Assembly: GCA_047975325.1 (NCBI GenBank)
Contig: JBKEDF010000084.1
Location: forward strand, 1 to 60,987
DNA: 60,987 nucleotides
Source of the DNA: JBKEDF01 sp047975325
Lineage (GTDB): Bacteria > Pseudomonadota > Alphaproteobacteria > Rhodobacterales > Rhodobacteraceae
Direction: 5' to 3'
Under the pieces are notes generated by a model, which did not search any database, was not told the origin of the DNA, and saw only the letters and a program-made list of their open reading frames with translations. Positions 8,328 through 17,520 of this stretch are shown piece after piece (positions within the stretch are counted from its first letter, which is position 1; every line of letters begins with the position of its first letter). The position numbers were made by a program, and so were the translations under genes.

Positions 8328-9512
8328 ATGAAAAAACTGCTCGCAGCCACTACCGCCGCCGCGCTTTGTGCCGGGGGTGTTTCGGCTCAGGATGTCAAGA
8401 TCGGGGTCATCCTCGGCTATACCGGACCGCTGGAATCGATCACCCCCACCATGGCCGATGGTGCGGAACTGGCAATGAAGGAAGCCAATGATTCCGGCAA
8501 GTTCCTGGAAGGCATGACCATCGTGTCGGTCCGGGCCGATTCCACCTGCGTTGACGCCACCGCCGCCACGGCAGCGGCAGAAAGGCTGATCACCTCTGAT
8601 GGGATCAAGGCGATCATGGGCGCGGATTGTTCCGGTGTCACGGGGGCAATCCTGCAAAACGTCGCCCGCCCGAACGGAATGGGGATGATTTCCCCTGCGG
8701 CGACCTCCCCCGCGCTCAGCGATGCGGAAGATGACGGGCTGTTTTTCCGCACGGCCCCCTCGGATGCGCGTCAGGGCGCCATCATGGCCGATATTCTTAA
8801 TGAACGCGGTGTCAAAAGCGTGGCGCTGACCTATACCAATAACGATTATGGCAAGGGGCTTGCGGATAGCTTCCAGGCCGCATTCGAGGCAAGTGGTGGT
8901 GAAGTCACGCTTTCGGCAGCGCATGAAGATAACAAGGCAGATTATTCCGCCGAGGTCGGTGCGCTGGCCGCTGCAGGCGGTGAGGTTCTGGTCGTCGCGG
9001 GCTATACCGACAAGGGCGGCAAGGGCATCATCCAGGGATCGCTTGATGCCGGCGCCTTTGACCGTTTCATGCTGCCGGACGGCATGGTAAGCCAGCAACT
9101 TGTCGATGACATCGGTGAAGGGCTGACCGGATCCTTCGGGCAATATCCCGGTTCCGACAGCCAGGGCGCGGAAATCTTTCAGGAACTGGCAACGGCAGCC
9201 GGTTTTGACGGAACCTCGACCTTCGCCCCAGAAAGCTACGACTCGGCCGCGCTGATCATCCTGTCAATGGCAGCCGCACAATCCGTCGAAAGCAAGGACT
9301 GGACCGGCAAGGTGATGGACCTTGCCAATGCACCTGGCGAACAGATCCTGCCCGGCGAACTTGGCAAGGCGCTTGACCTGATCGCGGCGGGTGAGGATAT
9401 CGACTATGTCGGCGCAACCGCAGTGGAACTGATCGATGGCGGGGAAAGCGCGGGCAATTACCGTGAAATCGAAATCGAGAACGGTGAGATCAAAACGCTC
9501 CGTTTCCGTTGA
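8328..9512 (+). CDS. Branched-chain amino acid-type ABC substrate-binding protein
   Basis: Periplasmic ligand-binding component of the importer encoded just downstream. The 394-residue product has a signal peptide of about 21 residues (AALCAGGVSAQ then DVKIGV). It has the type I periplasmic fold of the LivJ/LivK family: LGYTGPLESITPTMADGAELA at the start of the mature part, the AIMGADCSGVTGAI segment, and VALTYTNNDYGKGLADSF at the second lobe. The single conserved-type disulfide candidate is Cys in STCVDA with DCSGV. GGGAG precedes the ATG. Family members bind Leu/Ile/Val, but relatives bind amides, urea or aromatic compounds, so the ligand is open. Confidence 0.9.
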   Translation: MKKLLAATTAAALCAGGVSAQDVKIGVILGYTGPLESITPTMADGAELAMKEANDSGKFLEGMTIVSVRADSTCVDATAATAAAERLITSDGIKAIMGADCSGVTGAILQNVARPNGMGMISPAATSPALSDAEDDGLFFRTAPSDARQGAIMADILNERGVKSVALTYTNNDYGKGLADSFQAAFEASGGEVTLSAAHEDNKADYSAEVGALAAAGGEVLVVAGYTDKGGKGIIQGSLDAGAFDRFMLPDGMVSQQLVDDIGEGLTGSFGQYPGSDSQGAEIFQELATAAGFDGTSTFAPESYDSAALIILSMAAAQSVESKDWTGKVMDLANAPGEQILPGELGKALDLIAAGEDIDYVGATAVELIDGGESAGNYREIEIENGEIKTLRFR

Positions 9513-9631
9513 TCATTGCCCATTGTTGTCAGTACGGACAGGATATTTCCTGGAAACCCCATATGGGCCATGCAGGACATTGGTATCATCGGGATGTGCT
9601 AGGGCAACCTTCACGTTAAACTAGAAAACCG

Positions 9632-9664
9632 GACGGTCCGGGAACTTCGAAAACCCGGGCCGTC
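9632..9664 (+). other. Intercistronic hairpin between binding protein and ATPase genes
   Basis: GACGGTCCGGG (9632-9642) pairs with CCCGGGCCGTC (9654-9664), 11 bp with one G-U, around an 11-base loop containing TTCGAA. No U-run follows on the plus strand, so it is more like the mRNA-protecting or attenuating hairpins found after binding-protein genes than a true terminator. It would keep the binding protein more abundant than the membrane components. Confidence 0.6.
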
Positions 9665-9733
9665 ACCAAAATAAAAATCCGCGGCCGGGTCCCTTCCGGG
9701 CATCAAGGATCAGCGGAATCGGGAGAAACTGGA

Positions 9734-10525
9734 ATGATCGCGGTTGACGCGCTTCATAGACATTTTGGCGGCTTTCATGCCGTGGATGGCGCCTCACTGG
9801 AAATTGCGGAACGATCGATCACCGGGCTTATCGGCCCAAATGGTGCCGGAAAGACCACGCTTTTCAATGTTATCGCCGGAAGGCTCAAACCTACCAGCGG
9901 ACGGGTTCTGATGGCAGGGGAAGATATTACCGGGCTTTCTCCGCATGTGCTTTTTCACAAGGGCCTGCTGCGCACCTTCCAGATTGCACATGAATTCGGA
10001 TCGATGAGCTGCCTGGAAAATCTCATGACGGTGCCCGGCGCACAGATGGGTGAAACGCTTTGGAATGCCTGGTTCCGGCGCGGCGCAGTCCGGGCCGAAG
10101 AGGTGCGGCTGCGCGAAAAGGCAATGGAAGTGCTGCAATTCCTGACCATCGAACATCTGGCGGATCAGAAGGCAAGCCAGATTTCCGGCGGGCAGAAGAA
10201 GCTTCTGGAACTGGGCCGGACAATGATGGTGGAGGCCCGGATCGTGTTTCTGGATGAGGTCGGCGCCGGGGTAAACCGGACGCTTCTGAACACGATCGGC
10301 GATGCCATTTTGCGGCTGAACGAAGAACGCGGCTATACCTTCTGCGTGATCGAACATGACATGGATTTCATCGCACGGCTCTGCAATCCGGTCATCGTGA
10401 TGGCCGAAGGCAAGGTTCTAGCCCAGGGCACGGTGGATCAGGTGAAGAACGATGAAAGGGTGATCGAGGCCTATCTGGGCACGGGGCTGAAAAACAAGAC
10501 GATGAAAGAGGCCGCCCATGTCTGA
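9734..10525 (+). CDS. livG: ABC transporter ATP-binding protein, LivG type
   Basis: One of two cytoplasmic ATPases powering the branched-chain-type importer. The 263-residue product has Walker A GPNGAGKTTLFNV (about residues 35-47), the signature ISGGQKKLLELGR, a Walker B region and an H-loop in CVIEHDMDFI. It also has the LivG-type C-terminal extension (EGKVLAQGTVDQVKNDERV). Walker B reads VFLDEVGAGVN, so the usual DEP is DEV, a mild oddity also seen in some relatives. GGGAGA precedes the ATG. Its last 8 bases overlap the start of the LivF gene, which implies coupled translation. Confidence 0.92.
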   Translation: MIAVDALHRHFGGFHAVDGASLEIAERSITGLIGPNGAGKTTLFNVIAGRLKPTSGRVLMAGEDITGLSPHVLFHKGLLRTFQIAHEFGSMSCLENLMTVPGAQMGETLWNAWFRRGAVRAEEVRLREKAMEVLQFLTIEHLADQKASQISGGQKKLLELGRTMMVEARIVFLDEVGAGVNRTLLNTIGDAILRLNEERGYTFCVIEHDMDFIARLCNPVIVMAEGKVLAQGTVDQVKNDERVIEAYLGTGLKNKTMKEAAHV

Positions 10526-11228
10526 ACCCTTCTTGATCGGTGAGGGCATGACGGGGGGGTATGGCGGCGCGGATATCCTGCATGATTGCACGATCGCCGT
10601 GGAAAAGGGCGAAATCGCGGTAATCGTCGGGCCGAACGGGGCGGGAAAATCCACCGCAATGCGGGCCGTTTTCGGCATGCTGGATCTGCGCTCCGGCAAA
10701 GTACGGCTGGGGGGCGAAGACATCACCGCACTAAGCCCGCAGGATCGGGTGCAAAAGGGCATGGCCTTCGTTCCCCAGACCCAGAACATATTCACCTCCA
10801 TGACGGTGGAGGAAAACCTTGAAATGGGGGCCTTCCTGCGCCGGGATGACATTTCGGGCACCATGGCACAGGTCTATGATCTCTTTCCCATCCTGAAGGA
10901 CAAGCGATTTCAGGCCGCAGGGGAACTTTCGGGCGGACAACGCCAACAGGTCGCCGTGGGGCGCGCGCTGATGACCAGGCCCTCGGTTCTGATGCTGGAC
11001 GAACCGACCGCAGGTGTTTCCCCCATTGTGATGGACGAACTTTTCGACCGGATCATCGAGGTGGCCCGCGCCGGAATTTCCATCCTGATGGTGGAACAGA
11101 ATGCCCGACAGGCTCTGGAGATTGCCGATAAGGGCTATGTTCTGGTGCAGGGCGCAAACCGTTTTACCGATACCGGCAAGGCACTGATGGCGGATCCGGA
11201 AGTCCGGCGCAGTTTTCTGGGAGGCTAG
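10518..11228 (+). CDS. livF: ABC transporter ATP-binding protein, LivF type
   Basis: Second ATPase of the importer. The 236-residue protein has Walker A GPNGAGKSTAMRAVFGM (about residues 38-54), the long ALSPQDRVQKGMAFVPQTQNIF Q-loop region split around residue 80, signature LSGGQRQQVAVGRAL, Walker B VLMLDEPTAGVSP and H-loop MVEQNARQAL. This is the LivF pattern, with the short C-terminus lacking the LivG extension. The start overlaps livG by 8 bases (ATGTCTGA), and livH begins 3 bases after its stop. Confidence 0.93.
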   Translation: MSEPFLIGEGMTGGYGGADILHDCTIAVEKGEIAVIVGPNGAGKSTAMRAVFGMLDLRSGKVRLGGEDITALSPQDRVQKGMAFVPQTQNIFTSMTVEENLEMGAFLRRDDISGTMAQVYDLFPILKDKRFQAAGELSGGQRQQVAVGRALMTRPSVLMLDEPTAGVSPIVMDELFDRIIEVARAGISILMVEQNARQALEIADKGYVLVQGANRFTDTGKALMADPEVRRSFLGG

Positions 11229-11231
11229 GCC

Positions 11232-12242
11232 ATGGATTTTCTCAATGCGCTGGTGGCCTTCCTCAATTTCGTTGCAATCCCTGCAACGGCCTATGGCGCG
11301 CAGCTGGCCCTGGGGGCCTTGGGTGTCACGCTGGTCTACGGGATCCTGCGGTTTTCCAATTTTGCCCATGGCGACACGATGGCCTTCGGCACCATGATTG
11401 CAATTCTGGTAACCTGGGGCATGCAGGCCGCAGGTATCGGCTTTGGCCCGTTGCCCACGGCACTTCTGGCCTTGCCCTTTGCAATCCTGGGGACCACGCT
11501 TTTTCTGCTTGCAACGGATCGCGTGGTTTACCGGTTTTACCGACAGACCAAGGCCCGGCCCTCGATCATGGTGATTGTCTCTCTCGGCGTGATGTTCGTG
11601 ATGAACGGGCTGACACGTTTCATCATCGGGGTGGAGGATCAGAATTTCCTCGACGGCACGCGTTTCGTGATCTCGGCACGGGATTTCCGATCCTCCACCG
11701 GGTTGCAGGAAGGGCTTGCAATCCGCAGCACGCAGGTGGTCACACTGGTCGTGGCCGTCATTGCAGTCGGGTTGCTTTTCTGGTTCCTGAATCGCACGCG
11801 TACCGGTAAATCCATGCGCGCCTATTCCGATAATGAGGATCTGGCCCTGTTGTCGGGGATCAACCCCGAAAGGGTCGTGCAAGTGACCTGGATCATCACG
11901 GCGGCGCTTGCCACCACGGCAGGGGTCCTTTACGGGCTCGACAAGAGCTTCAGCCCCTTCACCTATTTCCAGCTTCTCCTGCCCATCTTCGCCGCCGCCA
12001 TCGTCGGTGGGTTGGGCAATCCGTTCGGGGCTATCGTCGGTGGTTTCATCATCGCCTTTTCGGAAGTGATGGTCACCTATGCCTGGAAAAAGGTGCTGGG
12101 CTATCTCCTGCCTGCAAACCTCGCCCCTGACGGGCTGATGCAGCTTCTTTCCACGGATTACAAATTCGCGGTGAGCTTCTCGATCCTGATCATCGTGTTG
12201 CTCTTCATGCCCACGGGCCTGTTCAAGGGGAAATCAGTATGA
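11232..12242 (+). CDS. livH: ABC transporter permease, LivH type
   Basis: Inner-membrane permease with about eight hydrophobic helices in 336 residues. The N-terminal LALGALGVTLVYGILRFSNF and AHGDTMAFG segments are the LivH signature. The cytoplasmic coupling region is RTRTGKSMRAYSDNEDLALL followed by SGINPERVVQVTW, and the IVGGLGNPFGAIVGGF helix is near the C-terminus. It pairs with LivM to form the pore. The stop overlaps the livM start by 4 bases (ATGA). Confidence 0.93.
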   Translation: MDFLNALVAFLNFVAIPATAYGAQLALGALGVTLVYGILRFSNFAHGDTMAFGTMIAILVTWGMQAAGIGFGPLPTALLALPFAILGTTLFLLATDRVVYRFYRQTKARPSIMVIVSLGVMFVMNGLTRFIIGVEDQNFLDGTRFVISARDFRSSTGLQEGLAIRSTQVVTLVVAVIAVGLLFWFLNRTRTGKSMRAYSDNEDLALLSGINPERVVQVTWIITAALATTAGVLYGLDKSFSPFTYFQLLLPIFAAAIVGGLGNPFGAIVGGFIIAFSEVMVTYAWKKVLGYLLPANLAPDGLMQLLSTDYKFAVSFSILIIVLLFMPTGLFKGKSV

Positions 12243-13537
12243 ACCGGAGGGAGATTGGCCTTTTCGTCTGCGTTGCCATCCTGTTTCTGGCAACCGGTTT
12301 CCTGCAAAGCTGGAACCTGACTCTGTCAATCCTGCAGATGGCCCTTGTTTCCGCGATCATGGCACTGGGTGTGAATATCCAATGGGGCTATGCGGGGCTT
12401 TTCAATGTCGGCGTGATGGGTTTTGCCGCACTTGGCGGGTTGGCGGTGGTGCTGACCTCTTCCCCCCCGGTACCCGAGGCATGGCGGGCCGGCGGGCCGG
12501 GGATCCTGCTTGCACTGGCCATGGGGGCCATCACTGTCGCCGCAGCGGTACAGGTCTATACCCGGATGGTCAGGGGGATGGTGCGGGGCTTTCTGGTGCT
12601 GGTGCTGCTGATCGGCGGGTTTTTCCTTTATCGGGCGCTTCTTGATCCCAATGTCGCGGCGGTGGAGGCGGTCAATCCTTCCGCCACCGGCAATCTTGGC
12701 GGTTTGGGCCTGCCGGTGCTGCTGGCCTGGCCGGCAGGCGGGCTTCTGGCCGCAGCCGCAGCCTGGGCCATCGGCAAGACCGCCCTGGGGCTGCGTTCCG
12801 ATTACCTGGCAATCGCCACGCTGGGCATTGCCGAGATCATCATCGCAGTGATGAAGAACGAGGACTGGCTGGCACGGGGGGTCAAGAATGTCATCGCCCT
12901 GCCCCGGCCCGTGCCCTATGAGGTCAACCTGCAACGCGACCCCTGGTTTCTGGATATTGCCAGCCGATGGGGTTTCAATCCGGTTACAGGTTCGTCGGTT
13001 CTGGTAAAACTAGCCTATTGCGGGTTGTTCCTGCTGGTGCTTCTGGCGGTGGTCTGGCTGTCGCAGATGGCACTCCGAAGCCCCTGGGGCCGCATGATGC
13101 GCGCCATCCGCGACAATGAAATCGCCGCCGAAGCAATGGGCAAGGATGTCACCCGGCGGCATTTGCAGGTCTTTATCCTTGGTTCCGCAGTGATCGGCAT
13201 TGCCGGCGCGATGATGACGACTTTGGACAGCCAGCTGACCCCGGGAGGATACAGCCCGTTGCGCTTCACCTTCCTGATCTGGGTGATGGTGATTGTCGGG
13301 GGGTCAGGGAACAATGCCGGTGCCGTTCTGGGCGGCTTTCTGGTCTGGTGGCTCTGGGTCATGGTGGAACCCCTGGGTGGCCTGTTGATGGAAATGATCG
13401 CTTATGGTCTGCCACAGGGATCCTGGCTGAAGGCGCATCTTCTGGAATCGGCCGCCCATATGAGGCTGCTGACAATGGGGTTGATCCTGTTGCTGATCCT
13501 GCGCTTCAGCCCGCGTGGGCTGATCCCCGAAAAATAA
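12239..13537 (+). CDS. livM: ABC transporter permease, LivM type
   Basis: Second permease, 432 residues. LivM hallmarks are ALGVNIQWGYAGLFNVGVMG, LRSDYLAIATLGIAEII, SPWGRMMRAIRDNEIAAEAM and the VIVGGSGNNAGAVLGGFLVW helix. It is longer than many LivM proteins (about 320-420) owing to an extra loop with two hydrophobic stretches around residues 75-180. It is the last gene of the five-gene importer, and converges on mltG with 48 bp between. Confidence 0.92.
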   Translation: MNRREIGLFVCVAILFLATGFLQSWNLTLSILQMALVSAIMALGVNIQWGYAGLFNVGVMGFAALGGLAVVLTSSPPVPEAWRAGGPGILLALAMGAITVAAAVQVYTRMVRGMVRGFLVLVLLIGGFFLYRALLDPNVAAVEAVNPSATGNLGGLGLPVLLAWPAGGLLAAAAAWAIGKTALGLRSDYLAIATLGIAEIIIAVMKNEDWLARGVKNVIALPRPVPYEVNLQRDPWFLDIASRWGFNPVTGSSVLVKLAYCGLFLLVLLAVVWLSQMALRSPWGRMMRAIRDNEIAAEAMGKDVTRRHLQVFILGSAVIGIAGAMMTTLDSQLTPGGYSPLRFTFLIWVMVIVGGSGNNAGAVLGGFLVWWLWVMVEPLGGLLMEMIAYGLPQGSWLKAHLLESAAHMRLLTMGLILLLILRFSPRGLIPEK

Positions 13538-13585
13538 CGCCCGGCAACCGGCAGATCACGAATTTCGAATGCAAACCCCGATGCG

Positions 13586-14767
13586 TCAGTTGCCCTGCAC
13601 GCCCGTGACACCGTTTTCTGCGCCGCGCTGCGCCTCGATCTTCCGCCATTCGGCAACATTGCGGTTATGTTCGTCCAGCGTCTGGGCAAAGGCATGCCCG
13701 CCCGTACCATCCGCCACGAAATACAGATAGGGCGTCTCATCCGGGTTCAGCGTGGCGGCAATGCTCTCACGTCCCGGATTGGCGATCGGTGTCGGGGGCA
13801 GGCCTTCGATCACATAGGTGTTCCACGGCGTTTCCCGGCGCAGCTCCGAACGGCGCAAACCCCGCCCCAACACTCCTTCGCCCTTGGTCACGCCATATAT
13901 CACCGTCGGGTCGGTCTGAAGTTTCATCCCGCTTTTCAGCCGGTTGACGAAAACGCTCGCCACTTGTCCCCGTTCCTCGGGCACGCCGGTTTCCTTTTCC
14001 ACGATCGAGGCCATGATCAGCGCCTCCTCGGGGGTTTCATAGGGAAGGCCTTCGGCACGACCCGCCCAGAGATCATTCAGGATCCGCGTCTGGCGTTCCT
14101 GCATCTGGGTGATCAATTCACCCCGATCCATCCCCCGCGCAATTTCATAGCTGTCCGGTGCCAGCGTTCCCTCACCCGGCCGTTCTTCCAGATTGCCTTC
14201 CAGAAAATCCGCACGTTTCAGACTTTCCATGACCTGCCAGCTTGTCACCCCTTCGGCCAGTGTCACCCGAAAGCGCAGATCCTGATCATCCGCCGCGTTC
14301 ACATAGGCTTCGGGGGCGGCTTCATTCACCACGTCATAGGAAGCAATCTCAACATAGCGGTTTTCCTGGGGGTCCAGTTCCCGCAGCACGACCTGCGCCG
14401 CATTTACCCCGATCCGCAGATTGACCTCCCGCCCGCAGGTCGATTGCCCGCCGGCCGTCAGGATATCCAGTACCTGTTTCATGGTGGCATTTTCCGGCAC
14501 CAGATAGCTGCCGAATTTCAGATCGCCCGCACGTTCGGAATATTCCGCACCGATACGAAAGATCCGGGCATCCGAAATAACGCCCTGCCCTTCCAGCGTG
14601 CGGCTGACCGAACTGAGCGAAGCACCACGTTCCACCTTGAAGCACACCGAATCCGCCAAGGGCCCGGCAGAGGTATATTCCTGCCGTCCCCAGGCCAGCA
14701 GCCCCGCCACAACGACGAGCAGTACGATGAACAATGTCAGCGCATTGGAGGCCAGGGAACGCCACAT
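13586..14767 (-). CDS. mltG: Endolytic murein transglycosylase MltG
   Basis: Inner-membrane lytic enzyme (YceG family) that cuts nascent peptidoglycan and is thought to end glycan-strand growth. The 393-residue protein has one N-terminal membrane helix (about residues 8-27), a LysM-like region (GASLSSVSRTLEGQGVISDA) and the catalytic domain. That domain contains LIMASIVEKETGVPEERGQV, whose Glu after VE corresponds to the catalytic glutamate, and LKSGMKLQTDPTVIYG, then TPWNTYVIEGLPPTPIANPG. The start overlaps the fabF stop by one base (TGATG). The fabF-mltG pairing is common in Gram-negative bacteria. Confidence 0.95.
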   Translation of the reverse strand: MWRSLASNALTLFIVLLVVVAGLLAWGRQEYTSAGPLADSVCFKVERGASLSSVSRTLEGQGVISDARIFRIGAEYSERAGDLKFGSYLVPENATMKQVLDILTAGGQSTCGREVNLRIGVNAAQVVLRELDPQENRYVEIASYDVVNEAAPEAYVNAADDQDLRFRVTLAEGVTSWQVMESLKRADFLEGNLEERPGEGTLAPDSYEIARGMDRGELITQMQERQTRILNDLWAGRAEGLPYETPEEALIMASIVEKETGVPEERGQVASVFVNRLKSGMKLQTDPTVIYGVTKGEGVLGRGLRRSELRRETPWNTYVIEGLPPTPIANPGRESIAATLNPDETPYLYFVADGTGGHAFAQTLDEHNRNVAEWRKIEAQRGAENGVTGVQGN

Positions 14768-16029
14768 CAGCCGGTTACCTTGCCCAGTACCAGGCTCGCA
14801 TTGGTTCCGCCAAAGCCAAAGGAGTTGGACAGGGCCACATCGATCCTGCGTTTCACCGCCTTGTTCGGGGCCAGGTCGAGTCTGGTCTCGATGGCGGGAT
14901 CATCCAGGTTGATGGTGGGCGGGGCTACCTGATCGCGAATGGCCAGCATGCAGAAAATCGCCTCCACTGCACCGGCCGCGCCCAAAAGATGCCCGATGGA
15001 TGATTTGGTGGACGACATCGTGGCCTGTGCCGCAGCTTCCCCCATCAGGCGTTCAACCGCGCCCAGTTCAATCGTATCGGCCATGGTCGAGGTCCCATGC
15101 GCATTGATGTAATCGACCTTGTCCGGGCTGATCCCCGCCCGCGCCAAGGCCATCTGCATGCACCGATAGGCGCCGTCGCCATCCTCGGACGGGGCGGTAA
15201 TGTGATAAGCATCGCCCGACAGGCCATAACCCAGAACCTCGGCATAGATCTTCGCGCCGCGTGCCCTGGCATGTTCATATTCTTCCAGCACGACAATGCC
15301 CGCACCTTCGCCCATCACGAACCCATCGCGATCCGCATCATAAGGACGGGAGGCCTTGGTCGGGTCATCCCCGCGCTTGGTCGAAAGCGCCTTGCAGGCG
15401 TTGAAACCGGCAATGCCTATTTCCGAGATCGGGCTTTCCGCCCCGCCCGCAACCATCACATCGGCATCACCAAAGGCAATCAGCCGCGCCGCATCGCCAA
15501 TGGCATGGGCCCCGGTCGAACAGGCCGTCACCACCGCGTGGTTTGGCCCCTTGAACCCGAACCGGATGGATACCTGCCCCGAGATCAGGTTGATCAGCGC
15601 CCCCGGAATGAAGAAGGGAGAGACGCGTTTTGCGCCCCGTTCCTTCAGCAACACCGCCGTATCGGCAATGGAACTCAGCCCGCCGATACCGGATCCGATC
15701 ATGACACCGGTACGGCAACGATCATCTTCGCTTTCAGGGGCCCATCCGGAATCATCCACCGCCTGCACCGCTGCGGCCATCCCATAGAGGATGAAATCAT
15801 CAACCTTGCGCCGTTCCTTGGCCGCCATCCAGTCATCGGGGTTGAAGCTGCCATCGCTGCCATCCCCCACCGGGATTTCGCAGGCATATTGCGTTACGAC
15901 ACCCGCCGGATCAAAGCGCGTGATCGGCCCCGCCCCCGACTCCCCCGCCAGCAGCCGTTTCCAGCTTTCCTCGACGCCGCAAGCCAGCGGAGTGACCAAG
16001 CCCAGACCTGTGACAACCACTCGACGCAT
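14767..16029 (-). CDS. fabF: 3-oxoacyl-ACP synthase II
   Basis: Condensing enzyme (KAS II) that elongates acyl-ACP in fatty-acid synthesis. The 420-residue sequence has the complete Cys-His-His triad: VVTACSTGAHA (Cys about 169), INAHGTSTMADTIE, and STKSSIGHLLGAAGA. The C-terminal NSFGFGGTNASLVL loop is also present. It lies downstream of acpP in the same orientation but beyond a terminator, and has its own promoter-like sequence, so it can be expressed apart from fabG-acpP. mltG is coupled to it. Confidence 0.97.
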   Translation of the reverse strand: MRRVVVTGLGLVTPLACGVEESWKRLLAGESGAGPITRFDPAGVVTQYACEIPVGDGSDGSFNPDDWMAAKERRKVDDFILYGMAAAVQAVDDSGWAPESEDDRCRTGVMIGSGIGGLSSIADTAVLLKERGAKRVSPFFIPGALINLISGQVSIRFGFKGPNHAVVTACSTGAHAIGDAARLIAFGDADVMVAGGAESPISEIGIAGFNACKALSTKRGDDPTKASRPYDADRDGFVMGEGAGIVVLEEYEHARARGAKIYAEVLGYGLSGDAYHITAPSEDGDGAYRCMQMALARAGISPDKVDYINAHGTSTMADTIELGAVERLMGEAAAQATMSSTKSSIGHLLGAAGAVEAIFCMLAIRDQVAPPTINLDDPAIETRLDLAPNKAVKRRIDVALSNSFGFGGTNASLVLGKVTG

Positions 16030-16064
16030 GATGGGTCATCCCCTTGTTTTTGCCATTCCGCGCC

Positions 16065-16093
16065 GTGATACAAGCTCTGGGACTGCCGTGCAA
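16065..16093 (-). promoter_or_regulatory. Sigma-70-type promoter for fabF
   Basis: On the minus strand TTGCAC (16088-16093) and TATCAC (16065-16070) are separated by exactly 17 bases, about 35 bp before the fabF ATG at 16029. The presence of a strong terminator upstream makes a dedicated fabF promoter expected. Confidence 0.5.
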
Positions 16094-16203
16094 CAATCCC
16101 CGGAATGGCGGCGGGAAGCTGCGCGATAACCAGCGCGGTACCCGCCCGACAGGCCACGGCAGATGGACCGAGACCCCGGTGCTGTTTTGGTAACCCGGCA
16201 GGC

Positions 16204-16231
16204 AAAAGAAAAAGGCGCCCGGCCGGGCGCC
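16204..16231 (-). terminator. Rho-independent terminator after acpP
   Basis: The palindrome GGCGCCCGGCCGGGCGCC (16214-16231) is followed on the minus strand by TTTTTCTTTT. It starts 28 bases after the acpP stop codon. The very stable stem plus U-run is a textbook terminator and should separate acpP transcription from fabF. Confidence 0.88.
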
Positions 16232-16259
16232 CCTTCCGAAACTGGATCCGGTAAACGGA

Positions 16260-16493
16260 TCAGCCGGCCGCCGTGATGAATTTCACCGCATCGCCAAAGG
16301 TCTGGATCGTTTCAGCAGCGTCATCAGGGATCTCGATGCCGAATTCTTCCTCGAACGCCATGACCAGTTCAACCGTATCAAGGCTGTCTGCCCCCAGATC
16401 ATCGATGAAGGAGGCGTTATCGGTCACCTTTTCTTCCTCGACACCGAGATGTTCGACGACAATTTTCTTCACGCGATCTGCGATGTCGCTCAT
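16260..16493 (-). CDS. acpP: Acyl carrier protein
   Basis: Carries growing acyl chains on a 4'-phosphopantetheine arm. The 77-residue acidic protein has the attachment serine in DDLGADSLDTVELVMAFEEE and the usual helix pattern ending IPDDAAETIQTFGDAVKFI. Length and sequence are canonical. It lies between fabG and fabF with its own promoter and a strong terminator, consistent with very high expression of ACP alone. Confidence 0.98.
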   Translation of the reverse strand: MSDIADRVKKIVVEHLGVEEEKVTDNASFIDDLGADSLDTVELVMAFEEEFGIEIPDDAAETIQTFGDAVKFITAAG

Positions 16494-16594
16494 GTCACTT
16501 CCTCATATATGGAGGCCTCAGCCCCGGTCTTGAACGTCTTTTGCCCCGAAAGGCCGTTGTGCCCCGGCCTTCCGACCCGGCATCTTCCGCCGCG

Positions 16595-16623
16595 CCTATA
16601 GCAAGCGCTGCGCGACATGGCAA
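16595..16623 (-). promoter_or_regulatory. Sigma-70-type promoter for acpP
   Basis: On the minus strand TTGCCA (16618-16623) and TATAGG (16595-16600) are separated by 17 bases. Start would be near 16588, giving a leader of roughly 95 nt before the acpP ATG. It lies in the 177-bp fabG-acpP gap. Pattern-based assignment. Confidence 0.5.
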
Positions 16624-16670
16624 ACGCTTTCGCGCATGGCGGGGGCAACCCGTCCGAAAGGCGGGCAGGA

Positions 16671-17408
16671 TCAAATCATGGCCATGCCGCCATTCACATG
16701 CAATGTGGCGCCGGTAACATATCCGGCTTCGGGGCTGGAAAGATAAAGCACCGCCGACGCAATTTCCTCCGCATCGCCCATCCGACCCGCCGGGATCTGG
16801 GTCAGGATCTTGCCCTTCTGATCTTCATTCAGCTTTTCCGTCATCGCCGTGGCAATGAAACCCGGCGCCACGCAATTGATGGTGATTCCCCGGCTTGCCA
16901 CCTCATAGGCGAGGCTTTTCGACATGCCCACCATTCCCGCCTTGGAGGCCGCGTAGTTGCCTTGCCCAGGATTGCCCGTCGCGCCAACCACGGAGGAGAT
17001 ATTGACGATCCGGCCCCATCGCGCCTTCATCATCCCCCGCAACACCCCCCGACAAAGCCGGAAGGTCGAGGTCAGGTTCACCTCCAGCACGGATTGCCAT
17101 TCCTCATCCGACATCCGCATGAACAGATTGTCGCGTGTGATCCCGGCATTGTTGACCAGCACATCAACCGATCCCATGGCTGCCATCGCGGCCTTGGGCA
17201 GGGTCTCTACCGCCTCGGCATCGGAAAGATTGCAGGGCAGGACATGCGCGCGTTCCCCCAGTTCGGCTGCCAGGGCCTCCAGCGGCGCTTCGCGCGTTCC
17301 CGAAAGCCCCACGACCGCACCGGCACCATGAAGCGCCCGGGCTATCCCGGCTCCGATCCCGCCCGAAGCCCCTGTCACCAGCGCGGCTTTCCCGCTCAGA
17401 TCAAACAT
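16671..17408 (-). CDS. fabG: 3-oxoacyl-ACP reductase
   Basis: NADPH-dependent reductase of fatty-acid elongation. The 245-residue short-chain dehydrogenase has the cofactor motif GASGGIGAGIA (residues about 14-24), the NNAGIT stabilising motif, the catalytic Ser in VNISSVVG and the catalytic Tyr/Lys in NYAASKAGMVG. It heads the fabG-acpP-fabF-mltG group. In many relatives fabD stands immediately upstream. Here the upstream neighbour is metH and no fabD is present in the window. Confidence 0.96.
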   Translation of the reverse strand: MFDLSGKAALVTGASGGIGAGIARALHGAGAVVGLSGTREAPLEALAAELGERAHVLPCNLSDAEAVETLPKAAMAAMGSVDVLVNNAGITRDNLFMRMSDEEWQSVLEVNLTSTFRLCRGVLRGMMKARWGRIVNISSVVGATGNPGQGNYAASKAGMVGMSKSLAYEVASRGITINCVAPGFIATAMTEKLNEDQKGKILTQIPAGRMGDAEEIASAVLYLSSPEAGYVTGATLHVNGGMAMI

Positions 17409-17520
17409 ATCCGTTCCTTCCAGATGGGTTTTATCCCGTCTCTAGCAGGGCAAGGGGCACAAGCAAAGAAGCGAAACCCGAACCGGCATCATTCGATACG
17501 TTCCGGGCCCGACAGGCATC

